Positions 6,631-15,616 of a DNA stretch of 41,335 nucleotides are shown here, in pieces (within the stretch, counting starts at the first letter, position 1; every line of letters begins with the position of its first letter). The notes under the pieces are model-generated. The model searched no databases. It was given only the letters and a program-made list of their open reading frames with translations, and was not told where the DNA came from. Source of the DNA: Marinobacterium_E sp035458585 (GTDB lineage Bacteria > Pseudomonadota > Gammaproteobacteria > Pseudomonadales > Balneatricaceae); NCBI GenBank assembly GCA_035458585.1, contig DATHZN010000111.1, positions 1 to 41,335 on the forward strand. Direction: 5' to 3'. The position numbers and the translations under genes are program-made.

Positions 6631-8459
6631 TGGTTCTCTCCCTGAGTACCCTCGGCGCGACTGCGTTGGTTGGCTCGGTCAGCCAGCTTGGCGAGCAGAT
6701 AACGTGCCTGTTTCTCCAGTAGTGCCTGGTAGCGTTTCTCAATGCTGTTGATCAGTACCTTGTCTTCGTCTTCGCGACGAATATCAGCGCTAGTTAGAAT
6801 GTTACCTTTTAGCTCCGGTGCTTCACTCAGAGCGGTGTGACTTATTACTTGATTGGAGTTTGTTGAGCGCGTCAAAAAGCGTGCTTCATCAAGCAGATGA
6901 TTAAAGCGGTCGACCTGGCCTCGCACAACGGCGATATGGACATTTAACAGAGCAAGGCCTTGCTTGGCCCTGCTCTGGTTGTAAGAGCGGTACAGCAGGT
7001 TGAAGAGAAGCGCCGAGCAGAGCGCATTAACACCATGTGAATCGTCACTTTTAGGGACATCAAAACGAATCTGAATGTCCTCACCTAGGAGCTCCACTTT
7101 TCCGAAGTAGATCCTTGCGACTGAATTGGCAAGCGTACGGTAGGTGCGTCGAATTTGACCCTGCTCCTCGTCGTTCAGATTAGCTGAGTGAGTGCTGGTC
7201 GTATCGATAAGAATCAGATAGCCGGCATTTTCCGGGGCTAGTATCAGATCTAGTTCTTGCTCGAGGGTATAGAGATCGAGCTGCTCCTCGGTAATGATAG
7301 GTAGTTTCTTTGACCGAGGTGCAGTGTTAACGGGTACGGGAATAGAGATCTCGAGCTCCTCCGATTCTGGCTCTTCTGTGTTGTTGTCATCCAGCGGTTG
7401 CATGGCTGAGGGTTTAAATCTGGGTATGCTCGGCGGGCTGTGCTCAGGGCGTAACAAATCTACCAGATCGACCCGGTCATCATTCGGCGCACGATTGGGG
7501 ATCTGGGATTTGACCAGCGGAATATCGACGGGTGGGCTCTTCAGTGTGGCTGAAACATCAATTGGGGCATCAGCATCGTCTGCAAGCTCTGCTGTAAACT
7601 GGGGTTCGAAGGGTTCGAGGGGTTCGGCGGATGCAACGGTTGTTCGCGTGGCTGTGAGGTTGAGATCGTCGAATGATATGAGTGCATCAGGATCGTCGAC
7701 CGGTGCTGGCTCAGAGAGCTTAGCCACAGCGGCTGAGGTTAGAGCGGGCTTTTTAGCCTCAGGTGCGCCTGAGTAAGGGTTATCGCCAGTCTGGTCATCG
7801 ATCTGGCTGTCATCCTCATCCTGCTCGTCGCTAGCCGAATCACTTTGTGTATCGGCAGCGGTCTCATACGCCTGCTCTAACTCGGTATCGAAGTCTGCAG
7901 TCTCCTCTTCATATTCATCGATAGAGGATGAGCTGGGGGTATAACGGTAGGTAAGAGCCGCAACGATTAACGAGAGCACCAGGGCAATAGCGACCCAGGT
8001 GAGTTGGCTTTGCAACAAGCTCAGCGTCGGCATCGGATCTATCCATAAGGTCAACTCCCCGAGCAGTTCGCCATTTGGACTGATCTCGCGGGTTAATCTG
8101 AGCTCTGCTGGCTCGCCCGCTACAGCTAAGGCAATTTGCTGCTGGTCGGTCAAGCGGATACCGCGAAGTGCGGGGTCATTGACCAACTGATTAACAACAA
8201 AATTGAGACTAACGCGATCCTCTGCCAGCATTAAGGGCGTAAGAAGTGTCTCGACCGAATTAGCCAAGCGCTCGGCCTGAGCTTGAACCTGCTCTGTCGC
8301 CTGAGATTTCGCCAGTAGGTAGAGCGTGGTGAGCGCAATCAGCATCGCCACAATCAGCACGGTAAAAGCGGCGATTACAGGGCGAGCACGGGAGTTACCG
8401 CTCAATTGATCGTTGATTGCCTGTCCCGGAAACATCCTGATTGCTCTTGTCTCGCGCAC
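6627..8459 (-). CDS. AhpA/YtjB-like membrane protein with cyclase-like domain
   Basis: A 610-residue inner-membrane protein. It has a cytoplasmic tail, TM helix (about 28-50), a periplasmic domain of about 100 residues, a second TM helix (about 152-172), a long acidic and probably disordered linker (180-385), and a folded C-terminal domain (about 395-595). The N-terminal half resembles the AhpA/YtjB (SMP) family found near serB and parC in pseudomonads. The C-terminal domain reads like a class III nucleotide cyclase homology domain: YLILIDTTS, then GKVELLGEDIQIRF, LNVHIAVVRGQV and LDEARFLTRST. D419 and D461 sit where the metal-binding aspartates would be, but other catalytic positions are not clear, so it may be inactive. 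Start is GTG at 8459 or ATG at 8435; neither has a good ribosome site. It is coupled to rfaH downstream. Confidence 0.7.
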   Translation of the reverse strand: MRETRAIRMFPGQAINDQLSGNSRARPVIAAFTVLIVAMLIALTTLYLLAKSQATEQVQAQAERLANSVETLLTPLMLAEDRVSLNFVVNQLVNDPALRGIRLTDQQQIALAVAGEPAELRLTREISPNGELLGELTLWIDPMPTLSLLQSQLTWVAIALVLSLIVAALTYRYTPSSSSIDEYEEETADFDTELEQAYETAADTQSDSASDEQDEDDSQIDDQTGDNPYSGAPEAKKPALTSAAVAKLSEPAPVDDPDALISFDDLNLTATRTTVASAEPLEPFEPQFTAELADDADAPIDVSATLKSPPVDIPLVKSQIPNRAPNDDRVDLVDLLRPEHSPPSIPRFKPSAMQPLDDNNTEEPESEELEISIPVPVNTAPRSKKLPIITEEQLDLYTLEQELDLILAPENAGYLILIDTTSTHSANLNDEEQGQIRRTYRTLANSVARIYFGKVELLGEDIQIRFDVPKSDDSHGVNALCSALLFNLLYRSYNQSRAKQGLALLNVHIAVVRGQVDRFNHLLDEARFLTRSTNSNQVISHTALSEAPELKGNILTSADIRREDEDKVLINSIEKRYQALLEKQARYLLAKLADRANQRSRAEGTQGENQ

Positions 8460-8512
8460 CTGTCGAAATTAAGCGCCATCATACCAGCCGTACCGGGTTC
8501 AGGCGAACCCGA

Positions 8513-11500
8513 TTACTCTTTTTCGTAGGCCTCTCTCTGCTTATCCAGCTCTCTGCTGATCTGTTGTGGTGAACGGGTATAGCGGGCCATTAAATTGTAG
8601 GTCAGAGGGGTCACTATCAGAGTCAGTAGTGTCGCAAACGAGATACCCGAAAACACCACCACGCCGATAGACTCACGACTCTCGGCGCCGGCTCCGCTGG
8701 CAAGTATCAACGGTAAAGAGCCCAAAACAGTTGTCAGAGCGGTCATCAGAATCGGGCGTAGGCGCCGCTCTGATGCCTGTATTATCGCTTGTTCAAACTC
8801 CACGCCGCGATCTCGCAACTGGTTGGCGAATTCGACAATCAAAATGCCATTTTTGGACACCAGACCGATTAGCATGATAAGAGCCAGTTGGCTGTAGATA
8901 TTGAGACTATCGCCTGTATAGAGAATCCCGATTAGACCCCCGGCCAGACCCAGCGGAACCGTGAGCATAACGATTAGAGGATTAATAAAACTCTCGAACT
9001 GAGCAGCAAGCACCAGATAGACCACAATCAATGCGAATAGGAATACCAGTTCAATGGATGCACTATCCCGTTTGTAGTCCAGAGATTCGCCCTGGTAGTC
9101 TATGACCGCCTCGGCAGGCAGCAGTTCAGCTGCCAACTGGTCTAGGTAGTCGATCGCCTCTCCCAGCGTGTAACCCTCATTAAGACCACCACTGATGGTT
9201 ATGGTGCGGGTGCGATTGTAGTGCGGAAGTCGTGCCGCTTCCCCAACGGTGCGGAAGCTCACCAAGTTCGCTAGCGGGATCAGCTCTCCGGTTGTACTGG
9301 AGCGAATATTGAGACGAGCCAAGTCATCTGGATTCGTCAGCTGGGCCTCGATCCCTTTGAGCCAGACCTCATATTGTCGACCTCGCTCCATAAAGAGACT
9401 GACAGACTGACCTGCCAACATAATCTCCAACGTCTCACCCAGCGTCTGGGCAGAAACGCCCAATGCTGCCGCGCGCTCGCGATCGAAATCTGCTTTTATC
9501 TGGGGTTGATTGCGCTTGAAGTCAATATCCAGATCTGTGAGGCCAGGATTCTCCTCCGCCTTCTCCAGAATGAGGTTGGCCCAGGTTTCAAGCTGTTCGT
9601 AATCGGCTCCGCCAATGACAAATTCGACCGGGGTGCGGGAGCCAGCACGAATGGCGGATCGTAGAATCGGAATGACGTTCACATCGGGTATGCCGCCAAA
9701 CAGACGGCGCATTTCACCGACCAATTCGCTGGCATGGGTCTCGCGTTGGTCCCAGGGTTTGAGGCCTAGTATCATAAAACCGGAATTGTCACCTTGTGTT
9801 CCCCAACCAGGTGAGCGGAGCAGCGTGCTCTCAACGCCACTTTTTTCTAACCAGGGCTGCAGCTTCTGCTCAACTTCGAGCATGGATTTTTGCATGGCCT
9901 GTGCACTGGCCCCCTCTTGCCCCCTTACCAGCACGAAGATCGAGCCGCGGTCTTCAGTCGGCATGAGTGTGCGAGGTATCTGCTGCCAGGCCTGCCAGAT
10001 CCCATAGAAGCTGCCGGCAATAATCAAGATCGCCAACCAACGGTGGTGCAGAGCATGCCCAAGACTCCAACCGTAGAACCGCTCCACTGGGTGCAGTAAG
10101 CGCGCGACTCCACCCTCCGGGTTGGCGCTGTTGTGTCGGCGCAACAACTTAGAGCAGAGTGCGGGCGCCAGAGTGAGTGCGACTAGACTGGAGAAGATGA
10201 CCGCGGCTGTCAGCGTCACAGCATATTCCCGAAAAAACTGTCCCACAGTGCCCGGTAGAAAAACAATGGGTACGAAGGTAGCTATGAGTACGAGCGTGGT
10301 TGCCACAACGGCGAAGCCTACTTCGCGAATACCGTCCCAGGCAGCGAGCAGCGGTGGCTTTCCCCTATCGAGGTGGTGGTGGATGTTCTCCACCACAACA
10401 ATGGTATCGTCAACGACCAGTCCAATTGCTAGCACCATGGCGAGCAGAGTCAGAAGGTTGATAGAGAAGTCGAACCCGAGTATCGCCAGACAGGCCGCAA
10501 TTAGCGAAATCGGAACAGTAATGGCAGGAATGAGTGTTGCACGCAGGTCTCCCAGAAAGATCCAGATCACCAGGATAACAAGACCCGCAGCAATGGCGAG
10601 CGTGGTGTACACTTCTGAGATCGCACTTTTAATAAATGTGGATACATCGTAGGAGGTTCGCAGATCTGTTCCATCGGGAAGGAATGGGCGCAGCGCTTCT
10701 ATTTCGCGTTTTACCCCCTCAATCACCGTTAGCGGATTAGCGTTCGAGATCGGCTCGATACCCAACGCGATGACCTCTTCTGAATCTGCACGAAACATCT
10801 CGTCAGTATCCAGTGCACCGGTGCTAATTTGGGCGATGTCGCCGAGTCGCACCAGTGGTCCTGGCGCCTGGCGGATAACCAGCGATCTAAATTCGGCGAT
10901 AGTGTTGTAGCCACGGGGTATCTGTATCTGCAGGGTGCGTTGCGGACCGGTCAATTCACCGCCGCGCAGCTCGAGATTCTCGCGTTTGATAGCACTGGCA
11001 ACCTCTTGGGGCGTGATACCTAATCCGTTGAGACGATCAATATCGAGGTTAATTCTGAGAACGTAATCGCGTGCGCCAAGAATCTGGACTGCACTCACGC
11101 CATCTACGCGCTCTAGCCGCTCTTTTAATGTGCGTTGAGCGTAGTCGGTCAGTTCCACCCCATCCATATTGCTAGAGCTGGCAATGATATAGAGAATGAG
11201 GTCGCCTCGAGCACCGCTCTTAGACACTGTCGGTGCTCCAGCCTCGGCCGGTAGCGCTCTGGCTGCGCGTGCAACTGCTTCGCGCACATCGTTGGCGGCG
11301 TCGTCCAGGTTGCGTGTCGTTTCAAATGTGATTGATATGCGCGAGGTGTTTCGTGCGCTGGTGGACTCTATAAAGCGCACGCCCTGAATCCCCGAAAGGC
11401 GCTCCTCAATCGGTGTTGTTACCCTCAGTTCAACCACCTCAGGGGCCGCTCCAATGTAGCTGGTGGATATATTAACCTGAGGCCGTGAGACGTCGGGATA

Positions 11501-11608
11501 CTCTCTCAGTGGCAGGTTGAGCCACGCCAGCAAACCGAAAACAACCAGCAGTTGACTGATGACGAAGGCGAAAACGGGGCGACGAACCGAAACTTCACTG
11601 AGAATCAT
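8513..11608 (-). CDS. RND efflux pump, inner-membrane permease
   Basis: A 1031-residue proton-driven transporter of the hydrophobe/amphiphile (HAE1) RND family. It starts with the standard cytoplasmic helix and TM1 (SVRRPVFAFVISQLL), has two large periplasmic loops and twelve expected TM segments. The proton relay shows paired aspartates in GLVVDDTIVVVEN (TM4) and the lysine in GLVSKNGILIVEFANQ (TM10). It forms the pump together with the adaptor whose gene overlaps it by four bases (ATGA at 11605-11608). No TolC-type outer-membrane channel is encoded nearby, so it probably uses one encoded elsewhere. Substrate cannot be told from sequence; pumps of this shape expel drugs, detergents or fatty acids. 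The protein is slightly shorter than AcrB. Confidence 0.93.
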   Translation of the reverse strand: MILSEVSVRRPVFAFVISQLLVVFGLLAWLNLPLREYPDVSRPQVNISTSYIGAAPEVVELRVTTPIEERLSGIQGVRFIESTSARNTSRISITFETTRNLDDAANDVREAVARAARALPAEAGAPTVSKSGARGDLILYIIASSSNMDGVELTDYAQRTLKERLERVDGVSAVQILGARDYVLRINLDIDRLNGLGITPQEVASAIKRENLELRGGELTGPQRTLQIQIPRGYNTIAEFRSLVIRQAPGPLVRLGDIAQISTGALDTDEMFRADSEEVIALGIEPISNANPLTVIEGVKREIEALRPFLPDGTDLRTSYDVSTFIKSAISEVYTTLAIAAGLVILVIWIFLGDLRATLIPAITVPISLIAACLAILGFDFSINLLTLLAMVLAIGLVVDDTIVVVENIHHHLDRGKPPLLAAWDGIREVGFAVVATTLVLIATFVPIVFLPGTVGQFFREYAVTLTAAVIFSSLVALTLAPALCSKLLRRHNSANPEGGVARLLHPVERFYGWSLGHALHHRWLAILIIAGSFYGIWQAWQQIPRTLMPTEDRGSIFVLVRGQEGASAQAMQKSMLEVEQKLQPWLEKSGVESTLLRSPGWGTQGDNSGFMILGLKPWDQRETHASELVGEMRRLFGGIPDVNVIPILRSAIRAGSRTPVEFVIGGADYEQLETWANLILEKAEENPGLTDLDIDFKRNQPQIKADFDRERAAALGVSAQTLGETLEIMLAGQSVSLFMERGRQYEVWLKGIEAQLTNPDDLARLNIRSSTTGELIPLANLVSFRTVGEAARLPHYNRTRTITISGGLNEGYTLGEAIDYLDQLAAELLPAEAVIDYQGESLDYKRDSASIELVFLFALIVVYLVLAAQFESFINPLIVMLTVPLGLAGGLIGILYTGDSLNIYSQLALIMLIGLVSKNGILIVEFANQLRDRGVEFEQAIIQASERRLRPILMTALTTVLGSLPLILASGAGAESRESIGVVVFSGISFATLLTLIVTPLTYNLMARYTRSPQQISRELDKQREAYEKE

Positions 11609-12684
11609 GATTGTGGCTGCTCGCGGCGCTGGCGTTCTTGTCCTCTCTCATTGCCACCTTCCCCAAGAACCCTCACGGGGCGGTTCGGTTTAGCTTTGAC
11701 CAACCCGCGGTCGACAATACGGTCTCCGACTGCCAAACCGGAGGTGATCTCGACCCACTCACTGGTCTCTTGTCCCACTGAGACCGCCGTAGTTTTTGCG
11801 GTTGACTCGTCATCAAGTCTGAGGACACTGGTGCGTTGGCCCTCGTGAATCAACGTGCGCGCAGGTACAACCAATTTGGCCTCGCCCGAATCTACTCGTA
11901 AACTCACACTGACACGCATGCCAGGTCGCAACAAGCCCTGCTGGTTGTCAATGAGTGCTTGAACTGACAGTGTTGCTCGCTGAGCGTTCATTCGTGCGTC
12001 GATCAGCGAAACTTGCCCGATAAACCGCTCTTCGGGCCAAGCGGCTGAGAGAAGTTCCACCTCTCTGCCAAGTTCGATAAAGCGCAGGTAGCGCTCTGGT
12101 AGGTCAAAGTTCACCTTGAGTTGGGTCACGTTGTCGAGTGTGGAAAAGGCTTCGTTGCTGGTTATCCATCCCCCTTCAACCCAATCGAAGCTTCCGAGTA
12201 CACCACTGAAAGGCGCCGTTAACTGGTGCCGCTCCAAAGCGAGGCGAGCGATGCGTATATTCGATTGAAGTCCGGCAACTTGTGCCTCCTGTATGTCCAC
12301 CTGCTCAGCGGCTCCGGCCATCTTTTTGACCAGTGACCGTTGGCGTTCGAGTTGCTGCTGAGCCAGATTCAACTGACTCTGAAGGCGTTCAAGTTCAGCT
12401 TGCGCGGAGCGGGTATCGAGCTTTACCAGGGGAGCGCCAGCCTCAACGTAGTCACCTGATCTAACGTAGAGTTCGGCAATTCGCCCGCTCATGTCGGTAT
12501 GAAGTTCAGCTTGCTGATATGCAGCCAGGGTACCGCTGCTAACATAGGTTTGTGGCAGCTCTCTGGTTTCGACCTCGTAGGCCGTTACCGCCGGCGGCGG
12601 TCGTTTGGGTCGCTCAGCACCGATAGCAGAAAACGACTGATATGACAGAACAGAACAGAGCAGCAAGGTGACAGAGCGTTTCAT
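11605..12684 (-). CDS. RND efflux periplasmic adaptor subunit
   Basis: Membrane-fusion (adaptor) protein that links the RND permease to an outer-membrane channel. A signal peptide (MKRSVTLLLCSVLSYQ, likely cut after IGA) is followed by the split lipoyl half-motifs (TDMSGRIAELYVRSGDYVEAG and LTAPFSGVLGSFDW), a helical hairpin between them (about 90-150) and beta-barrel and membrane-proximal domains ending in a Pro/Arg/Glu-rich tail. I start it at the ATG at 12684 rather than an upstream TTG because the signal peptide begins there. There is no cysteine at a lipobox, so it is not a lipoprotein like AcrA. First gene of the pump operon, divergent from proA. Confidence 0.9.
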   Translation of the reverse strand: MKRSVTLLLCSVLSYQSFSAIGAERPKRPPPAVTAYEVETRELPQTYVSSGTLAAYQQAELHTDMSGRIAELYVRSGDYVEAGAPLVKLDTRSAQAELERLQSQLNLAQQQLERQRSLVKKMAGAAEQVDIQEAQVAGLQSNIRIARLALERHQLTAPFSGVLGSFDWVEGGWITSNEAFSTLDNVTQLKVNFDLPERYLRFIELGREVELLSAAWPEERFIGQVSLIDARMNAQRATLSVQALIDNQQGLLRPGMRVSVSLRVDSGEAKLVVPARTLIHEGQRTSVLRLDDESTAKTTAVSVGQETSEWVEITSGLAVGDRIVDRGLVKAKPNRPVRVLGEGGNERGQERQRREQPQS

Positions 12685-12738
12685 AAAAAACCGCGCCAAG
12701 ATTAAGGTTATGTTGATGGCAACTATTTCACGTCGTCA

Positions 12739-12778
12739 GACATTTTCATAGCGCTATGTAATACGTTGTTTAAATGTC
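12739..12778. promoter_or_regulatory. Palindromes upstream of the efflux operon
   Basis: A perfect 12-bp palindrome, CATAGCGCTATG, lies at 12747-12758. An outer inverted repeat flanks it: GACATTT at 12739-12745 and AAATGTC at 12772-12778. To the right, CGGTCAGTTTA continues a sequence resembling half of a TetR-family operator. The position, 55-95 bp upstream of the adaptor start and on the shared side with proA, suits a repressor site for the pump. No tetR-like gene is present in the window, so the regulator would act from elsewhere. Confidence 0.45.
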
Positions 12779-12841
12779 GGTCAGTTTATTATTTTCGTTA
12801 AACTGGCCCCCTTTGCGGTGGGTTATCGATCCCTCTCAAGT

Positions 12842-12865
12842 TATAATGGTGGGAACAACTCCACC
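12842..12865 (+). promoter_or_regulatory. Likely proA -10 box and leader hairpin
   Basis: TATAAT at 12842-12847 matches the sigma-70 -10 consensus exactly. The region 17 bp upstream (near 12819) lacks a good TTGACA, so the -35 is weak. Directly after it, GGTGG at 12848-12852 can pair with CCACC at 12861-12865, and the same CCACC can instead pair with GGTG at 12868-12871, next to the ribosome site. Transcription from here would read proA and the following cell-wall block. Confidence 0.5.
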
Positions 12866-12879
12866 CTGGTGAAGAATGG

Positions 12880-14136
12880 ATGAATATCGCTGATTACATG
12901 CACAGGCTTGGTGCAGATGCGCGCAAGGCCTCGCGCCTCATGGCAAAGGCTAGCACTGAGAAGAAGAACCGCGCGTTGATGGCAATGGCAGAAGCTCTGA
13001 ACGCCAGCCGTGAAACGCTAGCGAAAGCAAACAGAGCCGATCTCGAACAGGGAGCTGCTAACGGGCTGGACGCTGCTATGCTGGACCGTCTGGAGCTTAC
13101 GCCTGCTCGTATCGATGCAATGATTGAAGGGCTACGTCAGGTCGCCGCTCTGCCAGACCCTGTTGGTGATATCAGTGATATGCGTTTTATGCCTTCAGGT
13201 ATACAACTGGGTAAAATGCGGGTGCCTTTAGGCGTCATCGGGATCATCTACGAGTCTCGTCCTAATGTTACAGTCGAAGCTGCTAGCCTGTGCTTAAAGT
13301 CTGGCAATTCTACTATCCTGCGTGGCGGCTCTGAGGCGATTAAATCGAATCAGGGTATAGCCGCTTGTGTGACTCAAGGTTTGGAGGCCGCTGGGCTGCC
13401 AAAAGCAGCGGTCCAGGTGGTGGAAACCACGGATCGTGCTGCTGTGGGTGAGCTGATTACCATGCCAGAGTTTGTGGATGTCATTGTGCCGCGAGGCGGT
13501 AAGGGGCTGATTGAGCGTATTAGTAAGGATGCGCGAGTACCGGTGATCAAGCACCTCGATGGTATTTGTCATGTCTACATAGATGCTGAGGCTGATATGG
13601 CGAAAGCGGTCAATATTGCAATAAACGCAAAGACGCACCGCTATGGCACCTGTAACACGATGGAGACCTTGCTGGTAAACGAAGCGGTGGCTCAAGAGGC
13701 GTTAACCGAGTTGTCCGCGGCCTATCACTCTGCAGGAGTTGAACTGCGTGGCTGTGAGAAGACACGTGCCATTCTCGGTGGTATCAAAGCTGCAACAGAA
13801 GCGGATTGGTCCACTGAATATCTGGCCCCGATTCTCTCGATCAAAGTGGTGTGCGATATTGATGAGGCGATACATCATATAAACCATTACGGCTCACACC
13901 ATACCGATGCGATTATTACCGAAAGCTACACGCTTTCTCGGAAATTCTTACGTGAGGTGGACTCGAGTTCGGTGATGGTGAACGCTTCCACGCGCTTCGC
14001 TGATGGTTTCGAGTACGGGCTGGGTGCCGAGATCGGTATATCAACCGACAAGATTCATGCTCGCGGACCGGTTGGTCTCGAGGGTCTAACATCGCAGAAG
14101 TACATTGTCTTCGGTGAGGGACAGATACGCCGTTGA
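12880..14136 (+). CDS. proA: Glutamate-5-semialdehyde dehydrogenase (gamma-glutamyl phosphate reductase)
   Basis: Second step of proline synthesis: NADPH-dependent reduction of gamma-glutamyl phosphate to glutamate-5-semialdehyde in the cytoplasm. The 418 residues match the family throughout: GVIGIIYESRPNV (about 118-130), LRGGSEAIKSN (147-157), the catalytic C258 in RYGTCNTMETLL, and the C-terminal ARGPVGLEGLTSQKY. It opens the long plus-strand block, and the next gene begins inside its stop codon. proB is not adjacent, unlike in enteric bacteria. This placement next to nadD is the arrangement I recall from pseudomonads. Confidence 0.97.
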   Translation: MNIADYMHRLGADARKASRLMAKASTEKKNRALMAMAEALNASRETLAKANRADLEQGAANGLDAAMLDRLELTPARIDAMIEGLRQVAALPDPVGDISDMRFMPSGIQLGKMRVPLGVIGIIYESRPNVTVEAASLCLKSGNSTILRGGSEAIKSNQGIAACVTQGLEAAGLPKAAVQVVETTDRAAVGELITMPEFVDVIVPRGGKGLIERISKDARVPVIKHLDGICHVYIDAEADMAKAVNIAINAKTHRYGTCNTMETLLVNEAVAQEALTELSAAYHSAGVELRGCEKTRAILGGIKAATEADWSTEYLAPILSIKVVCDIDEAIHHINHYGSHHTDAIITESYTLSRKFLREVDSSSVMVNASTRFADGFEYGLGAEIGISTDKIHARGPVGLEGLTSQKYIVFGEGQIRR

Positions 14137-14801
14137 TCAACACAGTCAGAGCTAGGGTCATCTTTGGTGGTACCTTTGATCCGATTCATCACGGCCATCT
14201 GCGTGCTGCGGTCGAGATTGCCGAGGCCCTGAATGTTGCGCAGATCGATCTGATACCGTCACGTGATCCCGTTCATCGCGGAGTGCCGGGAGCTTTAGCC
14301 AGTGCACGGATGGCGATGGTACGACAAGCTGTCGCTAGTGAACCTCTGCTGGTAGCTAATCCGATTGAGTTAGAGGCACAACGCGAGAGTTTCACGCTTT
14401 TCACATTACAGGAGATGCGTGCGGAGCTGGGTGCTGAACCACCGCTGGTGTTGGTGATGGGAATGGATGCATTTCTCGGGCTTGAGAGCTGGCGAGGCTG
14501 GCAGGATTTGCTCGGATACTGCCACATTCTTGTGCTCATGCGGCCGGGTTATCACCCCATAATGAGTACCGCGCTGGAGTCGCTGTTGGCTCAACATGGC
14601 ACAGAAGAGTTAGATGAACTGTTGCACGATTCGGCGGGACACATCTATCTGTTTGAGCAGACACCCTTAGAGGTCTCGGCCAGTCAGGTGAGACAGATTA
14701 TTGCAAGCGGGCAGAACCCGCGTTACCTAATTCCGGACGCTGTCTGGAGTTATATTCAGGAAAATGAGCTTTATGGATTTAAACGAACAGAATCAAACTG
14801 A
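14133..14801 (+). CDS. nadD: Nicotinate-nucleotide adenylyltransferase
   Basis: Joins nicotinate mononucleotide and ATP to make deamido-NAD, a required step of both de novo and salvage NAD synthesis. The nucleotidyltransferase signatures are present: GGTFDPIHHGHL at the start, and SASQVRQII with NPRYLIPDAVWSYI near the end. The start is TTG at 14133, overlapping the proA stop by four bases (TTGA). No other start lies between the stop and the conserved IFGGTFDP, so this is the only reasonable choice. Its 3' end overlaps rsfS by 38 bases. Confidence 0.95.
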   Translation: MINTVRARVIFGGTFDPIHHGHLRAAVEIAEALNVAQIDLIPSRDPVHRGVPGALASARMAMVRQAVASEPLLVANPIELEAQRESFTLFTLQEMRAELGAEPPLVLVMGMDAFLGLESWRGWQDLLGYCHILVLMRPGYHPIMSTALESLLAQHGTEELDELLHDSAGHIYLFEQTPLEVSASQVRQIIASGQNPRYLIPDAVWSYIQENELYGFKRTESN

Positions 14802-15144
14802 ACAGCATGACAAGCAACTGATCGCTCTTATTGAGAGTGCGCTAGAAGATATGAAAGCGAAGGATCTGGTGCTGATCGATGTTCGTGGCCGCTCCACAGT
14901 GACCGACTATATGATGGTTGCAAGTGGTACTTCAAAGCGCCATGTCGCGGCTGTCGCCCAGGAGGTTCTGGATAAACTCAAGGCAGAGGGCACTCAGCCA
15001 CTGGGTGTGGAAGGTCAGGACGTCGGCGATTGGGTCCTGGTCGACGTTGGTAGCGTCGTAGTACATGTGATGATGCCCGATGCACGCAGTTTCTATGATA
15101 TTGAACGCCTCTGGTCAGTTGGTGGTCAGAGCAGCGCGAGCTGA
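14764..15144 (+). CDS. rsfS: Ribosomal silencing factor RsfS
   Basis: Binds ribosomal protein uL14 on the 50S subunit and prevents joining with 30S in stationary phase or starvation. Family hallmarks are KDLVLIDVRGRSTVTDYMM, SGTSKRHV and the C-terminal GDWVLVDVGSVVVHVM followed by FYDIERLW. It overlaps the end of nadD. Start may be the ATG at 14764 or the one at 14773; AGG at 14758-14760 is close to the first and better spaced for the second. Formerly ybeB. Confidence 0.95.
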   Translation: MSFMDLNEQNQTEQHDKQLIALIESALEDMKAKDLVLIDVRGRSTVTDYMMVASGTSKRHVAAVAQEVLDKLKAEGTQPLGVEGQDVGDWVLVDVGSVVVHVMMPDARSFYDIERLWSVGGQSSAS

Positions 15145-15611
15145 TGCGGATTCGTCTGATCGCAGTGGGTACGAAGATGCCAGCCTGGGTAACAACCGGG
15201 TTCCATGAGTACGCTAAGCGTCTACCCTCTGATTTTCAGCTTGAGTTGGTAGAGCTCAGTGTTGGTCATCGTGGTAAAGGCTCAGACCTTGCGCGTGCGA
15301 TCAAATCTGAGGGTGATGCTATGCTAGCCGCCATTCCTAAAGGCGATAAGGTGATTGCTCTGTGTGTTGATGGGCGTAACTGGTCAACGGAGCAGCTATC
15401 AGAGCAGGCGGAGCAGTGGCGGATGGAGGGTTTTAATATTTCTCTCCTTGTTGGTGGCCCAGATGGGCTTGATCCTCGCTGTGTAGCGGCGGCTGACCAA
15501 CGCTGGTCACTATCGGCTCTTACCTTGCCACATCCTCTTGTTCGAATCGTACTTGCAGAACAGCTCTACAGAGCTTGGACTCTGCTGCAAGGCCACCCTT
15601 ACCATAAGTGA
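15144..15611 (+). CDS. rlmH: 23S rRNA pseudouridine-1915 N3-methyltransferase
   Basis: SPOUT-class methyltransferase that modifies pseudouridine 1915 in helix 69 of 23S rRNA on the assembled 70S ribosome. The 155 residues are the usual size. The SAM-binding knot is visible as LLVGGPDGL and WSLSALTLPHPLVRIVLAEQLYRAW, with the typical ending QGHPYHK. Its ATG shares one base with the rsfS stop (TGATG), so translation is coupled. Formerly ybeA. Confidence 0.96.
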   Translation: MRIRLIAVGTKMPAWVTTGFHEYAKRLPSDFQLELVELSVGHRGKGSDLARAIKSEGDAMLAAIPKGDKVIALCVDGRNWSTEQLSEQAEQWRMEGFNISLLVGGPDGLDPRCVAAADQRWSLSALTLPHPLVRIVLAEQLYRAWTLLQGHPYHK

Positions 15612-15616
15612 TGTAG

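Noticed and set aside
10122..10652. 176-codon frame antisense to the RND permease
   Set aside because: It lies wholly inside a strongly supported gene on the other strand and its protein is low in complexity (Ser, Thr, Met). It is a shadow of codon bias.
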